Source of the DNA: Narthecium ossifragum | Lineage: Eukaryota; Streptophyta; Magnoliopsida; Dioscoreales; Nartheciaceae | Assembly: GCA_963920575.1 (NCBI GenBank) | Contig: OY986965.1 | Coordinates: 14,212,290 to 14,276,289, forward strand | Direction: 5' to 3' | Length of the DNA: 64,000 nt | Part shown: in pieces, positions 1 to 12,009 of the stretch | Layout: each line of letters starts with the position of its first letter | How positions within the stretch are numbered: the stretch's first letter is position 1 | Position numbers and translations under genes: made by a program | Notes under the pieces: model-generated | The model's input: only the letters and a program-made list of their open reading frames with translations | The model's database searches: none | What the model was told of the DNA's origin: nothing

Positions 1-46
1 CAGCGCCTTTGTTTATTGTCATTGGCTCGACTTCATGCTGGCTTCT

Positions 47-1413
47 TTAATCAGTATAAGTTGGCTCCTCAAGGTCCAATTTTTCCAACTTTTCTGTTGG
101 AACGCCTTCATAGAAAGGTTTAAGTCGATGGCCATTCACCGTAAACATTTTGGAAGTGGCTAAAATTTGAATTTCAACTGCACCATGAGAAAAAACATTA
201 GTAACAATAAAAGGTCCAATCCAACGAGAACGCAACTTACCTGGAAACAAACGTAAGCGTGATTGGTAAAGGAGGACTTTTTGACCAACTTTAAACTCCT
301 TTCTAGAGATCATCTTATCATGAAAAGCTTTTGTCTTTTCCTTGTAAATCCTAGCGCTCTCATAGGCATCATTGCGAATTTCCTCTAATTCTTGCAGTTG
401 CAACTTCCTGTGTTCTCCACTCTCATCGATGTTCATATTAAAGCTCTTGATAGCCCAATAAGCTTTATGTTCTAACTCAACTGGAAGGTGACATGGTTTC
501 TCAAATATCAAGCGATAAGGTGACATACCGATGGGTGTCTTATATGCCGTCCTATATGCCCACAACGCATCATCCAAACGCAAACTCCAATCTTTTCTAT
601 TTGGATTTACCTACTTTTCAATGATGGACTTGATCTCTCAATTTGACTCTTCCGCTTGTCCAATCGTTTGCGGATGATAGGCAGTTGATACCTTATGGCT
701 CACATGGTACTTCCTCAGCAACGCCTCCATTGTTCGATTGCAAAAGTGTGTGCCTCGATCACTTATGAAAGCTCTTGGAATTCCAAACCTGGATAATATG
801 TTAGACTTGATAAAATCTGCAACAACTTTAGAATCATCAGTCCTGGTAGCTTTAGCTTCTACCCATTTTGAAACATAATCCACAGCAAGTAGAATATAAA
901 CATAACCAAAAGATATAGGGAACGGACCCATGAAATCGATGCCCCAAACATCAAAAATTTCGCAAAATAATATGGGGTTTGTGGCATCTCATTCCTTTGG
1001 GATATATTACCTGTCTTTTGACAATTCTCGCATGATTTACAAAGAAAATATGAATCTCGGAATAAAGAAGGCCAATAGAAACCACATTCTAACACTTTCC
1101 TTGCCGTTCTCTTAACTCCAAAGTGACCTCCACAAGCATAAGAATGACAAAAAGTGAGTATAGAAATAATTTCATTTTCAGGAACACACCTTCTTATTAC
1201 TTGATCTGCACAATGCTTCCATAAATATGGGTCATCCCACACATAGTATTTAGCATCACTTTTAATCTTATCTCTTTGAGCCTTAGACAAATCTGAAGGT
1301 AACATATTAGTAACCAAATAATTCACAATATTTGCATACCAAGGTAATGTCACAGTTGCAGAGAACAGTTGTTCATCAGGGAATGTTTCCTGCAGACGCA
1401 TTTCATCCTCCAC
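47..1413 (-). pseudogene. Element A integrase, frameshifted and with a stop codon
   Basis: The reading frame from 1413 to 859 holds the N-terminal H-H-C-C zinc-binding region (HSYACGGH then CKSCENCQ). The frame from 931 to 638 holds the catalytic core: first Asp in VDYVSKW, second in ISDRGTHF, Glu in GQAEESN. The two overlap in different frames, so a frameshift lies near 860-930. An in-frame TAG at 611-613 separates the core from the C-terminal part (583 to 47), which holds the typical [17 protein letters not shown] and WIGPF motifs. All three catalytic acidic residues can still be seen, so decay is recent. Integrase would insert the cDNA, but this copy cannot make it as one chain. It ends in a normal stop at 47. 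Confidence 0.85.
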
Positions 1414-1427
1414 ATGAATTAAACGAC

Positions 1428-2513
1428 TCAGATGATCTGCAACCCAATTTTCTGTCCTCTTTTGTCTTTTATCTCCAAATCAAACTCACTCAAGAGAAGT
1501 ATCCATCGTATTAATCTCGGCTTTGCCTCCTTCTTCGTCATTAAATAACGAAGAGTTGCATGATCAGAGTAAACAATGACTTTAGTACCAAGTAAATAAA
1601 AAAGAAATTTTTCTAAAGCAAACACAACAGCTAAAAGTTCTTTTTCAGTTGTAGAATAATTTCTCTGGGCATCATCCAAAGTCTTGGAAGCATAGTAAAT
1701 TGCATGAGAAGCTCTTCCAATCTTTTGACCAAAAACCGCGCCCACTGTATAATCACTCGCATCACACATTATCTCGAAAGGAACGCTCCAGTTTGGGGGT
1801 TGAATAATTGGAGTAGAAGTCAACAATTCTTTCAGCTTATCAAATGCCTTTTTGCATGCTTCATCGAACTCAAAAGCCTTGTCCTTTTGTAACAACGTGC
1901 ACAACGGTAATGCTATTTTGGAGAAGTCCTTGATGAATCTTCGGTAAAAACCTGCATGTCCAAGAAAAGAACGAACTTCCCGCACACTAGTGGGATAAGG
2001 TAAAGATTGAATGACATCAACTTTAGCTTTATCAACCTCAATTCCTTTATATGAAACAACATGACCCAAAACTATACCTTGTTCAACAATAAAATGACAT
2101 TTCTCAGAATTTAACACAAGGCTAGTTTCTATGCATCTTTGAAGAACAAGTGTAAGGTTATGTAAACAATTATCAAAGGAGTTTCCATAAACTGTGAAAT
2201 CATCCATAAAAACCTCTATAATATGTTCAATATAATCTGAGAATATACTAACCATACACCTTTGGAAAGTAGCTGGGGCGTTGCAAAGACCAAAAGGCAT
2301 GCGACGGTATGCAAAAGTTCCAAATGGGCATGTGAACGTCGTCTTTTTCTGATCTTCAGGGGCAATTGCAATCTGAAAATAACCTGAATAACCATCAAGA
2401 AAACAATAATAAGAATGACCAGCTAATCTTTCAAGCATCTGATCAATAAAAGATAAAGGGAAGTGGTCCTTGCGGGTTATAGTATTTAATTTTCTATAAT
2501 CAATACAAACCCT
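1428..2513 (-). pseudogene. Element A reverse transcriptase and RNase H
   Basis: It continues the pol frame directly after a TGA at 2514-2516 (see the gag-protease entry). RT motifs run in order: [10 protein letters not shown], the [14 protein letters not shown] block, and the catalytic box FMDD (the usual YxDD with Phe), then [13 protein letters not shown] and the [12 protein letters not shown] connection. RNase H follows, with [28 protein letters not shown] and [10 protein letters not shown]. The domain is otherwise intact from about 2513 to 1430 and then runs into the integrase linker. The function in the family is to copy the genomic RNA into cDNA and degrade the RNA. The assignment is firm; the stop just upstream makes it part of a broken polyprotein. 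Confidence 0.9.
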
Positions 2514-5465
2514 TCACCCATTTTGTACACGGGTAGGAACTAACTCATCTTTGTGATTTCTCACCACGGTAATTCCTGTCGTTTTAGGAACCACTTGAAC
2601 TGGACTAACCCAAGTGCTATCCGAAATAAGATAGATCACTCCAACTTCAAGAAGTTTGAGGATCTCCTTCTTTACAACATCCATCATGGGCGGATTTAAC
2701 CTTCTTTGTGGTTGGCGGGAAGGTTTCGCTCCCTCTTCAAGCAAGATACGATGCATACATGTACTCGGGCTGATTCCCTTGAAGTCTGCAATTGTCCAAC
2801 CAATAGCTGTCCTATGCTTCTTAAGAACCTGCACAGGTTTTTCTTCCTGTAGTGCACTAAGGTTATTGGAGATAATCACTGGTAATACTCCTTCATCTCC
2901 AAGAAAAGCATATTTAAGATGATTAGGAAGAGGTTTCAGATCTGGAATAGGTGCTTGCAATACAGAAGGTAATGATTTCTCATTAGAAAGAGGTAATGGA
3001 CTATAAGAATCATTACATGATTGCTGAATTATCAAAAAATCATTCAGTGTTGCAATAGTTTCCTGCAAATTAGTACTCAAAGCTACCTCCTCATTTTCTT
3101 CCTCCAGAGATTTACTAATAGCCACTTCCAATTCATCTTTATCACTAAGTTCAAAAACTTCCTGTGATAAATAATCAATCACATCAATTGAATACACAGA
3201 ACAATCATCAGCAGGATATTTCATGGCATCATAAATATTAAACTTAACAGTTTCACCATCAAATTTCTTGGTAAGTGTGCCACTATGGACATCTATCTTA
3301 GTCTTGGATGTCTTCAAGAAAGGTCTCCCCAACAAAATAGGAGTACTATGATCACCATTCTCCATATCAAGCACATAAAAATCAGCAGGGAAAACTAAAT
3401 CATTGACTTGCACAAGAATATCTTCAACTACACCTTTAGGATAGGCGTTAGATCTGTCAGCCAATTGAATTACAACACCAGTCTCATTCAAAGGCCCAAG
3501 TTTTAAAGAAGAATATATAGAATATGGCATGACATTGATAGAAGCTCCCAAATCTAACATAGCTTTCTCAAATTTGGTGTTACCAATTGTACATGGGATA
3601 GTAAACATACCTGGATCCCTACACTTTATAGGAATTTTTCTTTGCAGAATTGCAGAAACATTTTCCCCTACTTTCACCTTCTCACATCCTTTAAGTTTCT
3701 GCTTGCTCTTAATTGTGCACAATTCTTTCAAGAATTTAGCATAACGAGTTACTTGTTTAAGAGCATCTAAGAGTGGAATATTTACCTCGCATCGGCGAAA
3801 AGTCTCATATAGATCTGAATTCTTCTCATATTTTCTTGATTCTGTCAAAGCCTGAGGAAAAGGGGGTACAGGTTTATAATCAAAAAGAGGTGGAAACTTA
3901 CGCTTAGGTACGTCATCGTCATCGGGAAAGATTTTGTCCGCGACGATGTCTTGCTCGTTTCCTTGCGCAGACGATGTAGGAACTTCCTTTGTTAGAACCT
4001 CAACTTCTTTACCACTTCTCAAAATGATTGCACTTGCATTCTCTCTTGGATTTATTACCGTTTGAGAGGGTAATTTTCCCGAATTTTGCGCCTCTAGCTT
4101 GCTAATTGCTGACGCCATCTGGCCCATTTGATGTTCCAAACCTTGGATACTGGCCTTTGCATCTTGTTGAAATTGTTTTGTATCCTGTTGAAATTGCATA
4201 GCACTAGTAGCAAGGGAATTAACAATATCTTCTAAAGACATACCAGAATTCGGAGTTGGGTTTTGTTGTGGTCTCGGGGGGTATGGCGGTCTATATTGTT
4301 GATATTGCTGTCCAGTTGAGCGAAATTGAGTTGTAGGCTGATGTACTTGTGGATTCCCATAGTTGAGATTGGGGTGATCCCTCCATCCCGGATTATACGT
4401 GTTTGAATAGGGATCATACTTCCTTTGCGGTGGTCCTGGGAAACTCCCCGCTGCATTCACTTGTTCAATGGGTTCCTCTTGAAGAGTTAGGCACATATCA
4501 GTTGGATGTCCCGCCACCGTACAAATTCCACAAACCTTCGCTGTCTGCATATTACCTACAGCCATTTGACGAACAAGAGAAGTTAGACTCGCAATCTGTT
4601 GTTCAAGAGATGAAACATTTACCTCATTAACATGTTTCGAATAAGAATCAAGCCTAGTATTAAATTGTTGAGAATTAGCTGCCATATTTGCAATCAAGTT
4701 CCTCGCGGCTTCAGGTGTTTTATCCACCAAAGCTCCTCCGCTAGCGGCATCAATCATACTCCTGTCATTGGTTAGTAAGCCCTCATAAAAATATTGGATA
4801 AGTAATTGCTCACTAATTTGATGATGGGGACAGCTTGTACATAATTTTTTAATACGTTCCCAATATTCATGTAGAGATTCTCCATTATGTTGCCTTACAT
4901 CACATATCTCTTTTCTAATGTTGGCCGCTCTTGAGGCTGGAAAATACTTCTCTAAAAACAACCTCTTCATCTCATTTCATGTAGTAATACTCCCAGATGG
5001 TAAATAATAAAGCCAATCCTTAGCCGAATCCTTCAAAGAAAAAGGAAATGCTCTCAATTTGATTTGATCTTCAGTCACCCCCATGGGTTTCATACTTGTG
5101 CACACAACATGAAGCTCCTTTACATGCTTGTGAGGATCCTCACCTGAAAGTCCATGAAAAGTGGGTAAGAGATGTATTAGTCCAGATTTCAATTCAAAAG
5201 TAGTAGCAACATCCAAAGTAGGAAATGTAATGTATAAGGGTTGTTGATTCAAATCTGGGGCTGCAAGTTCTTTCAAAGTCCGATTTCCGGTCATGACTTC
5301 TTCCTCTTCTAATTCCGAATCACTGATAAATACTTGATCAAGAGCCAAATCGTCCTCCTCAGGATTTATCCGAGCTTCTCTCCTTAACCTGCGCAGAGTT
5401 CTTTCTATTTCTGGATCGTACTGCAAATCACCTTGATTAAAAGATCGAGCTATACTCATAAACAA
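2514..5465 (-). pseudogene. Element A gag and protease (start of pol), two in-frame TGA codons
   Basis: Translation starts at the ATG at 5465, about 110 bp after the primer-binding site. The first part (5465-4977) is the acidic N-terminus of gag and ends at a TGA at 4977-4979. The next frame (4970-2514) continues in phase with the gag core, a Gln/Pro-rich stretch, the zinc knuckle near 4535 (CGIC...GHPTDMC), and the aspartic protease near 3540 (LDLGASINVMP, followed by ILLGRPFL). It ends at the beginning of RT. Both internal stops sit where relatives have Trp, consistent with TGG to TGA changes. Gag forms the particle and the protease cuts the polyprotein. Confidence 0.88.
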
Positions 5466-5573
5466 TCAAGAAGATTCCGGTTAAAACGAGAAAAAGAAAT
5501 CAAGAAAATTCGTATAACTTTTTTTTTTATGAAAATAAGGATCACAATAGACACAAAAAGTAACTAAAATCAC

Positions 5574-5591
5574 TCCCCGGCAACGGCGCCA
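5574..5591 (-). other. Primer-binding site of element A (tRNA-Asp)
   Basis: The minus strand reads TGGCGCCGTTGCCGGGGA, fully complementary to the 3' end of plant tRNA-Asp(GTC) including CCA. It lies 8 bp inside the LTR edge. It primes minus-strand cDNA and fixes the orientation of the element. Confidence 0.92.
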
Positions 5592-6487
5592 AAATTTCAT
5601 GTGCTGTCGCAGGCACTCAAAAATAAAATCAATACTCGTTAAAATAAATGTAGTAGTGCGAGTACGAGTCGATCCCACGAAGAGTGTTTAGTCTAGTTTT
5701 GTGCTCAGTGAACAAAGATGGGGGGTTTTAAACGTGAGGAAAAACAATAAAGAAATAATCTAAAGCGAAGAAACGAGTTAAATCAAGAGAACAAACATTG
5801 GTCTGAGTCAACATCCACCATCGGAATCCAACAACTGATCATAGATGCAAGTATTAATCAATTTATACCATGAATATTCACCGTCCGAATTCAATTCGAA
5901 TCTCTCCTCAATCTTAGTTAATTAGAAACAAGCGATCTAATCAACCCTAACTACTAAACAACCTAAGACAAGCGCTGTAGATTTAATCTAGTAGCAGCGT
6001 TAAGAATAGGGAGATCGATGAAGCTAAACAACACAAGCACAAGCGGTTGCATTTAATTTAGTTAATATTCTTCCTAAGATCTAACAAGATCTGATCAGCA
6101 GTAAATTATTAGATACTAGTTGCTTCGCAGATTAGAGGGATCAAACAATTCCGGATTTGATATCAAACCTAGCAGTAGATCACCATGAATAATAAACTAG
6201 TAGGCCTCCTAGCAATTAGACAAGGTAATCATGAAGATTTAATCTCAGAAGAACATCCAATACTCATGTATAAACTGAACAATAAAAATAAATTAGATCT
6301 CACAGTTTCATTGATTCCGAGGTTTCAGTCTCCTCGACCAAGGATCAAGATTTAGCCACGCAGGGCCATCAAGAACAATCCTCCAAAAGATTTCATTAAA
6401 CAAGATAAAACCTAGAAAAACTATAAAGGAGGAGAAAGAGCAGCCAAAAGTGTCCAAGAATCCCCCCTCAAACCCTTGAAAGAGTCC

Positions 6488-6495
6488 TATTAATA
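6488..6495 (-). promoter_or_regulatory. Probable TATA box of the element A LTR
   Basis: TATTAATA lies 65 bp downstream (in transcription direction) of the last palindrome of the array. The solo LTR of the same family has TATAAATA in the equivalent place. Confidence 0.5.
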
Positions 6496-6559
6496 GCCTT
6501 AAGTGTATCCAACCTCGGATTAGATCACAATCGTTGATTTTCTTCACTGGGGAAAGTCC

Positions 6560-6847
6560 GATCGATCCTTCTCGGGGTGTCGGATCGATCGGTTGCCTAA
6601 AAATCTTCAATTTCTAGTTCCGGTCGAGTCCGATCAATCGAACTATAGGCGCTGCATCGATCGGATGCGTAAAAATCCACCTTCTCTGGCTATTTTTGAG
6701 TCCGATCGATCCAACTCTAGGAGTCGGATCGATCTGGCTCAATAGGAGGGATGGTTCGATCGATCGGACCATGTTCAGCCAAAAAATACATGTTCTGTCA
6801 CGTCTCTGCATGGTCCGATCGATCGGACCCTGGTTGCCGGATCGCTC
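6560..6847. repeat. Palindrome array (TCCGATCGATCGGA type) in the element A LTR
   Basis: GATCGATC cores or one-base variants begin at 6560, 6583, 6632, 6655, 6704, 6727, 6758, 6817 and 6840. They fall into pairs with a constant 23-bp step. Successive pairs start 72, 72, then about 54-59 bp apart. Many cores extend to TCCGATCGATCGGA. The array occupies U3 just before the TATA box. Confidence 0.85.
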
Positions 6848-7191
6848 GGACTGTTCAGCTTATTCACTGCTCTGCCATCCAGACTGCGCCATCGGTACTA
6901 AAATTACCGTAACTTCCTCTAGGAAACTCGGAATCACGAACCGTAAAATTCTCCAGAATCTAGACTTCAAGAACTTTCCAACCATATATGGTATATCATC
7001 TGGTTCTTCATGAGCAGGTACAGATTAATCTTTAAATTTGATCCATGCACTCTTTTCAGCTTCTTTTCGACTTAAGGACTTCAATTGCATCCTAAATCAA
7101 AATATAAGAATAATGAGTGTATTTAGGAACTAAATAAGCATAGGAGACTAAGTATTAAGGGATAAAAATATAACATTATGCATTCTCATCA

Positions 7192-7315
7192 ACATCTCTG
7201 ATTCGAATGTCGTTTGAAGTAGCAGAACTTAACCATAATCATCTGATACTTAAGTGTGGAGTAGATTTTTACCTTGACCATTTGACCAATCAACGGTTAG
7301 ATTTCTGTTCTAACA
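7192..7315 (+). repeat. End of the element B 5' LTR
   Basis: The block from acatctctgattc to ...taaca is repeated in the 3' LTR (32753-32792 plus 33548-33634). The 5' part of this LTR is displaced beyond element A, outside the window. Confidence 0.88.
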
Positions 7316-7320
7316 TTTTT

Positions 7321-7338
7321 TGGCACGTCCGGTGGGAC
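7321..7338 (+). other. Candidate primer-binding site of element B
   Basis: TGGCACGTCCGGTGGGAC lies 5 bp after the LTR end. It begins with TGG, the complement of the tRNA CCA end. I do not assign the tRNA. Confidence 0.6.
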
Positions 7339-7354
7339 CCTGTGTCAAGTCTTT

Positions 7355-10300
7355 ATGGAAATCGGTCAAATTGGACCAGACGGTATGGTCATCACTAGGA
7401 CTGGGTTGGATACTAACAGTAGTGGTGGAAACGCCGATCACGGCGATGACCAACCAATTCCAAATGTTAGTGAAAATGAACCCGTTATTCCTCCACCTTT
7501 CAACCAACCACACATACCTCCGCCCTTCAACCCACCACACATAGAATATCGTGATAGAGTGGTCTATCGCTCTGTGGAGCGAGGAAACACATCGGCCAGA
7601 GGTGGCCTTGATCCAGGAAATATAACGTCGTGTACTGCACAAACTATGGTTGATGAAGCTTTGCATGCCAATAATAAACAAATGGCCAGCCACATCGCTG
7701 TAGCTCTAAGAGCTTTTATCGATACCATGCAAACCTTTATCAACGCGGCTTTACCAAATGCATGTTCTGGGCAAAATAATCTTAGACCGACCATTCCAAT
7801 GATTCCTATCGGCCATAACACAACTCAGAACAATCGTCCCTTTCCGCCCAACACTATTGTCGGGCCTGGTGGTCATAATGGTTTTGTTCTTTTGCAAAAT
7901 CCATTGCACAGTCAAAACCTTATCGGTCAAAATAGTCAGGTTGGACAAACTAGTTCACCTCATCATCGGCCATCGATGAATAATGACAATAGTCAAAGAC
8001 CGAATTTCGTCGGCCAAACACCTGGTTTATTTCCATCGCCAACGCAGATACCTCCTAATGGTGAGGTATTAACCCCTGGTGGAATGCCAAACACTGGTGT
8101 TCCTCCACTTCAAGGAATGCAAGGTGGTGTTATTCCTCCGGCACAAGGAGCGCCAAATAACGAAGTTCCTCTTAGTCAAGGGATACCAATGGGTGGAATG
8201 CCTCCGATCACAGGTGACCATATTCCTCCTAATGGTCAGAACCTTGTTTTCCCAAACAATGGCCAAAACCTTGTTTTCCCAACTAATTGCCAAAATATGA
8301 GCCAAAATAACAACCTGGGTGGTCAAGGCCAATGGTTTCTACAGAATAACTTTGGCTAACTAGGTGGCCAAGGTAATCGACCAGTGGGATATAATTTTTA
8401 TAATCAGAGAATGGCTGATGGTCAACGAATAGGTGATGTCCCTTATCAGAATAACTATCGACCATATGAAGCACCACCATATTATGCTCGACAACAAAAC
8501 GAGCAATATGACCAAGTATATAATAATCCTTTGTCCAATCAGGCCGATGTTCTACGAGAACAAATAGTGGAAATTCTACATGAACAAATAGGTTTAGGAC
8601 GACCAGCTACTCGCCCAACTTATAGAAAACCTTATCCTGATTGGGTTGACCAGATGTACCCACTTCCTAGGAACTATAAAGTTCCAGAGTTCACCATGTT
8701 CTCTGGTATAGATGAAATATCGACCATTGAGCACAAAGGGAAATTCTCCATGCAATGTGGAGAAGTGAACGATTTTGTCAAACTTAGGTTATTCCCTAAC
8801 TCATTATCCGGAGTAGCTTACTCTTGGTTCATTAAATTATCGCCCAACTCTATTCAAAATTGGCAGCAAATGGAACATGCGTTCCATTCTCAATTTTATA
8901 AGTCAGAATCAGAAATAACAATGGCCGATTTAGCTCAGTTGAGGCAGCGGCCAGATGAGAATGCTGAGTCGTTCTTACAAAGATTTAAAAGAGCGAGAAG
9001 TAGGTGCTTTATTCCCTTGCCTGAAAGGGAATTTGTAAAAATCGCTCAAAGTGGATTAGCCTTTGAACTTAAAAAGAAATTCCAAGATAGGGATTTCATC
9101 GATCTATTCCAATTGCAGACTAGCGCTATACGCTATGAGCAACTGTTAAGAGAAGAAGATCAAATGAAGTCATCGTCCAAAGGGACTTATTATAGAGACA
9201 CTAACTATGAAATCAATCAAGTTAGTGACGTCGATGTAGAAAATTACAATATGGACGACGTTTGTTTGGCCGAGCTGTTAAAGGGAAAACTTTATATATG
9301 TAAAGCACTTGCCAAACTTGAACGATAACTTAAGGGTAAAGAAGTAGTCAGAGACAGTAAACGTCAAGTAAGAAAGTTTTCTTTTGATATTTCAAAGGCC
9401 GATCAAATCTTTAATCAATTATTGAAAGATAAACAAGTCAAATTGAAAGATGGACATGTTATGCCCAGCCTTGATGAAATCAAGGACAAAAGATATTGTA
9501 AATGGCATAATGCTTGGTCACATCACACTAATCAATGTTTGGCTTTCTGAAATGTTTTGCAGGATGCGATTGACTCCGGTAGGATTGGTTTTCCAACCAA
9601 ACACATGGGAGTTGAAGCTAACCCATTTCACAAAGCTGCTCCAGTGGGGATGGTGCTGACTGATGTGGCTAACTTCAAGTTGCCAAAGTTCAAGATCGTT
9701 ATCGACGAGACTCAGGACGATAATCGTCCAGATGTGTTCGCTCGACTCAGCCAAGACAAAGGGAAGGAGCCAGCCGTTCCACATGTCTGCCCAAGGTGTC
9801 ACTGGGATCTCACTTGTTCGATGACACCATTCTCCAGGACTAAATTCCATCGCCCACAACCCTGGCAGTGGAATCGAGGTCAGGCTCATACTTATCCAAG
9901 GAACTTTGTGCCTCAACCATATAAGCCAGAAAGATTTTACAACTACAACTGCTACACTTGTCGATCAGTTCCAGTGGAGGAGATGACAAGGACCCAGTAT
10001 CGGCGATACCAGAAGAAGTATGGCCTGATGAGGGCCAAGCAAGCTCAAGAAAATGATCCAACTCAAACTGAAGATGCCGAGGAAATTGAAGACGATGTTG
10101 CTGTCTCTAAGGCAACAGAGTCGTCTAAGAGCAAGTTTCATCGTCTAAACAAGGACGATGACGATGAAGCAGGAGAGAACCAAGTGATTCGATTCGGAAC
10201 ACTCCCTTCTGTCATTGTCAACAACTATATTCTGCCAAGCCGCCTAGGGCAACAATGTCCAGTCGAGAGTGACTCAGAGATATCAGATATGACCGATGAT

Positions 10301-11329
10301 GGAGCGGTAGCCACTCTGGTTGATCAAGATGGAGAGGCGACATCTATCTTGGCTGATGAAGCCAAGGACTCAGCACCAGTGAACCTACTCGACGATGAAG
10401 ATGAATACGTTGAAGTTGAAGAAACAGTAAATGTTGTAGCAGAGGCTCAGAGGAGGAATATATCTACAGAGCAACTCCTGCGACAGCTATATGAAGAAGG
10501 TAATCCAGCAGTTGGACCAGTGGCGAACCAAGTGGCCGATATGATTACCTGCGAGTTTATGGAGATTTGAAGGTTAAGCGTCTCGTCAAGAAGACCGAAG
10601 TTGTCGCCCAGATTAGTCCGTCGGCCTCTACAACAATCGTCCCAATTGGCTGGGGCGATGAGGAGGAGGAGCCCATGGTTGAAGATGTTGAGTGGGTAGA
10701 AGTGGAGGTACCCATCAAAGTCCATGAAGAAGCAGCGAGAAGGAACATCTCCCAGAAGAAACTCTTGATGGAGCTTTACAAGGCAGGCAACCCAGCAATA
10801 AGCACTCAAGGTCAACCAAGCGGTAAGTTCGACTATCTAGTCTGTTATGGAAATCCTATTGTAAAGAAATGGGTTCCCAAGAGCGACGTGGCTAAGTACA
10901 TTCAGCAAGTCGACAACACGCCAATCATCCCAACTGGTTGGGACATAGAAGCAACAGAGGCACAGACGTTTTGCTCCTATAACGATTGTTTTGCATGGGA
11001 TTATAAAGAAATGCCTGGCTTAGATAGAAACATCTCCGAGCATGAACTTCCTACTCGACCAAATTTTCAGCCATACAAGCAAGCGCCAAGACGTTTTGCT
11101 CCTAATATAATTCTAGAAGTAAAGAAAGAAATTGAGCGATTGTTAAGCGCCAATTTTATTAGAACGGCCAGATATGTAGAATGGCTTTCTAATATAGTCC
11201 CAGTTAAGAAGAAAAATGGCAAACTTAGAGTATGCATAGACTTTAGAAACTTGAATTTGGCAACACCCAAGGATGAATATCCTATGCCATCGGTCGACAA
11301 TTTGGTCGATTCAACCACTGGACATGAAA
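7355..11329 (+). pseudogene. Element B gag and start of pol, several stops and one frameshift
   Basis: The frame begins near 7355 with a Gly/Asn/Pro-rich linker that includes a small repeat (GQNLVFP twice, near 8235-8285). It continues past a TAA (8357-8359) into the retrotransposon gag domain (about 8640-9160; KVPEFTMFSGID, AYSWFIKLSPNSI, RFKRARSRC). Further stops lie at 9326-9328 and 9548-9550. A histidine-rich zinc-binding segment (YCKWHNAWSHHTNQC) lies at about 9495-9540. A frameshift near 10560 leads to a frame ending in RT (NIVPVKKKNGKLRVCIDF). I could not find a D(T/S)GA-type protease between gag and RT. A module (RRNIS..LL..LY..GNPA) occurs twice, near 10450 and 10740. RT is cut at 11329 by the solo LTR. 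Confidence 0.82.
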
Positions 11330-11541
11330 TGTGAGGACCCGTCCCTCTACTCCTGTGGCTCATCGTGGACCACAAGGGCAATTTGGTAAATTGCGCCTTG
11401 TCGGCTTGTTTCAAACCCGCGTGTGCACACACTGACCATGTTTGTGGTAATGTTTGGCTAGAATGGTTAGTGGGACCCGGGATCGAAAGATCCGGACTTG
11501 GGTTTAAGTTCTAGCCCAAGTCTAGCTTTCTACACCTAAAG

Positions 11542-11639
11542 GATCGATCCTTCCTTGCTAGAAGATCGATCTTTATGGTGCCAGAAAGTCAAGTACGATC
11601 GTCATGAAGGATCGATCCTTGCCTTGGGAAAGATCGATC
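11542..11639. repeat. Palindrome array 1 of the solo LTR, upstream of TATA
   Basis: GATCGATC cores start at 11542, 11564, 11610 and 11632. Each pair has a 22-bp step and the pairs are 68 bp apart. Most extend to AAGGATCGATCCTT-like 14-mers. The TATA box is 24 bp further on. Confidence 0.88.
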
Positions 11640-11662
11640 ATTTATAAGTCGGTTCGTTTGCC

Positions 11663-11668
11663 TATAAA
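11663..11668 (+). promoter_or_regulatory. TATA box of the solo LTR
   Basis: TATAAA in CCTATAAAGCAGACGAGAC. The same string occurs at 48015-48020 in the LTR of element C. Confidence 0.6.
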
Positions 11669-12009
11669 GCAGACGAGACTGTCTTCCTTGAATCCTTTTA
11701 AAATCCAGAGATCTGAGCTCAGATCTTGCGATTTTCGAAGGCGTTTGAGGACGATCTAAGGCCTAGCTGCTTGGATTTAAGCTACTTTTGCTTAGGTAGG
11801 GATTCCTACCTACAATCTTTCCGGGTTTTTGGTTTTTCCTGTTTGATTATGTTCTTTTACTTAGATCTCTTAATATGCATGTTTGTTTCTCGTGTTTCAC
11901 CGGTTTTGGACTCGTGGGATCTTGATCTATCAGATCCCAGAGTTTCGTTAAGTTTGGACGTATTTTTTGGCGGTTTTTCTCGCCGGAAGTACGCCGGAGA
12001 ACCCATCCG

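Larger units (their letters stand above)
1..7191 (-). mobile_element. Element A: Athila-type Gypsy LTR retrotransposon, 5' LTR plus internal region (3' end outside window)
   Basis: Read on the minus strand it has a 1.6-kb 5' LTR (5600-7191), a tRNA-Asp primer-binding site, gag, aspartic protease, RT, RNase H and integrase, which is the Gypsy order. The gag zinc knuckle (CGIC..GHPTDMC) and the DLGASINVMP protease motif are Athila-like. The LTR starts TGATGAG at 7191. The sequence from 7192 onward matches the 3' LTR of element B from 32753, so A is inserted in the 5' LTR of B. The left TSD would lie outside the window; on the right it would be acatc (7192-7196). At least three nonsense codons and a frameshift show the copy is defective. 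The same LTR family recurs as a solo LTR at 14922-16522. Confidence 0.9.
5600..7191 (-). repeat. 5' LTR of element A (Athila family)
   Basis: It runs from TGATGAGAATGCATAA at 7191 to ..CA at 5600 (minus strand), 1592 bp. The solo LTR at 14922-16522 is the same family in the other orientation (1601 bp). Both share the block around the conserved TGCATGGATCAA / GATTAATCTGTACCTGCTC words. A TATTAATA box (6488-6495) lies just downstream of the palindrome array. The long stretch holds no host gene. Confidence 0.88.
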
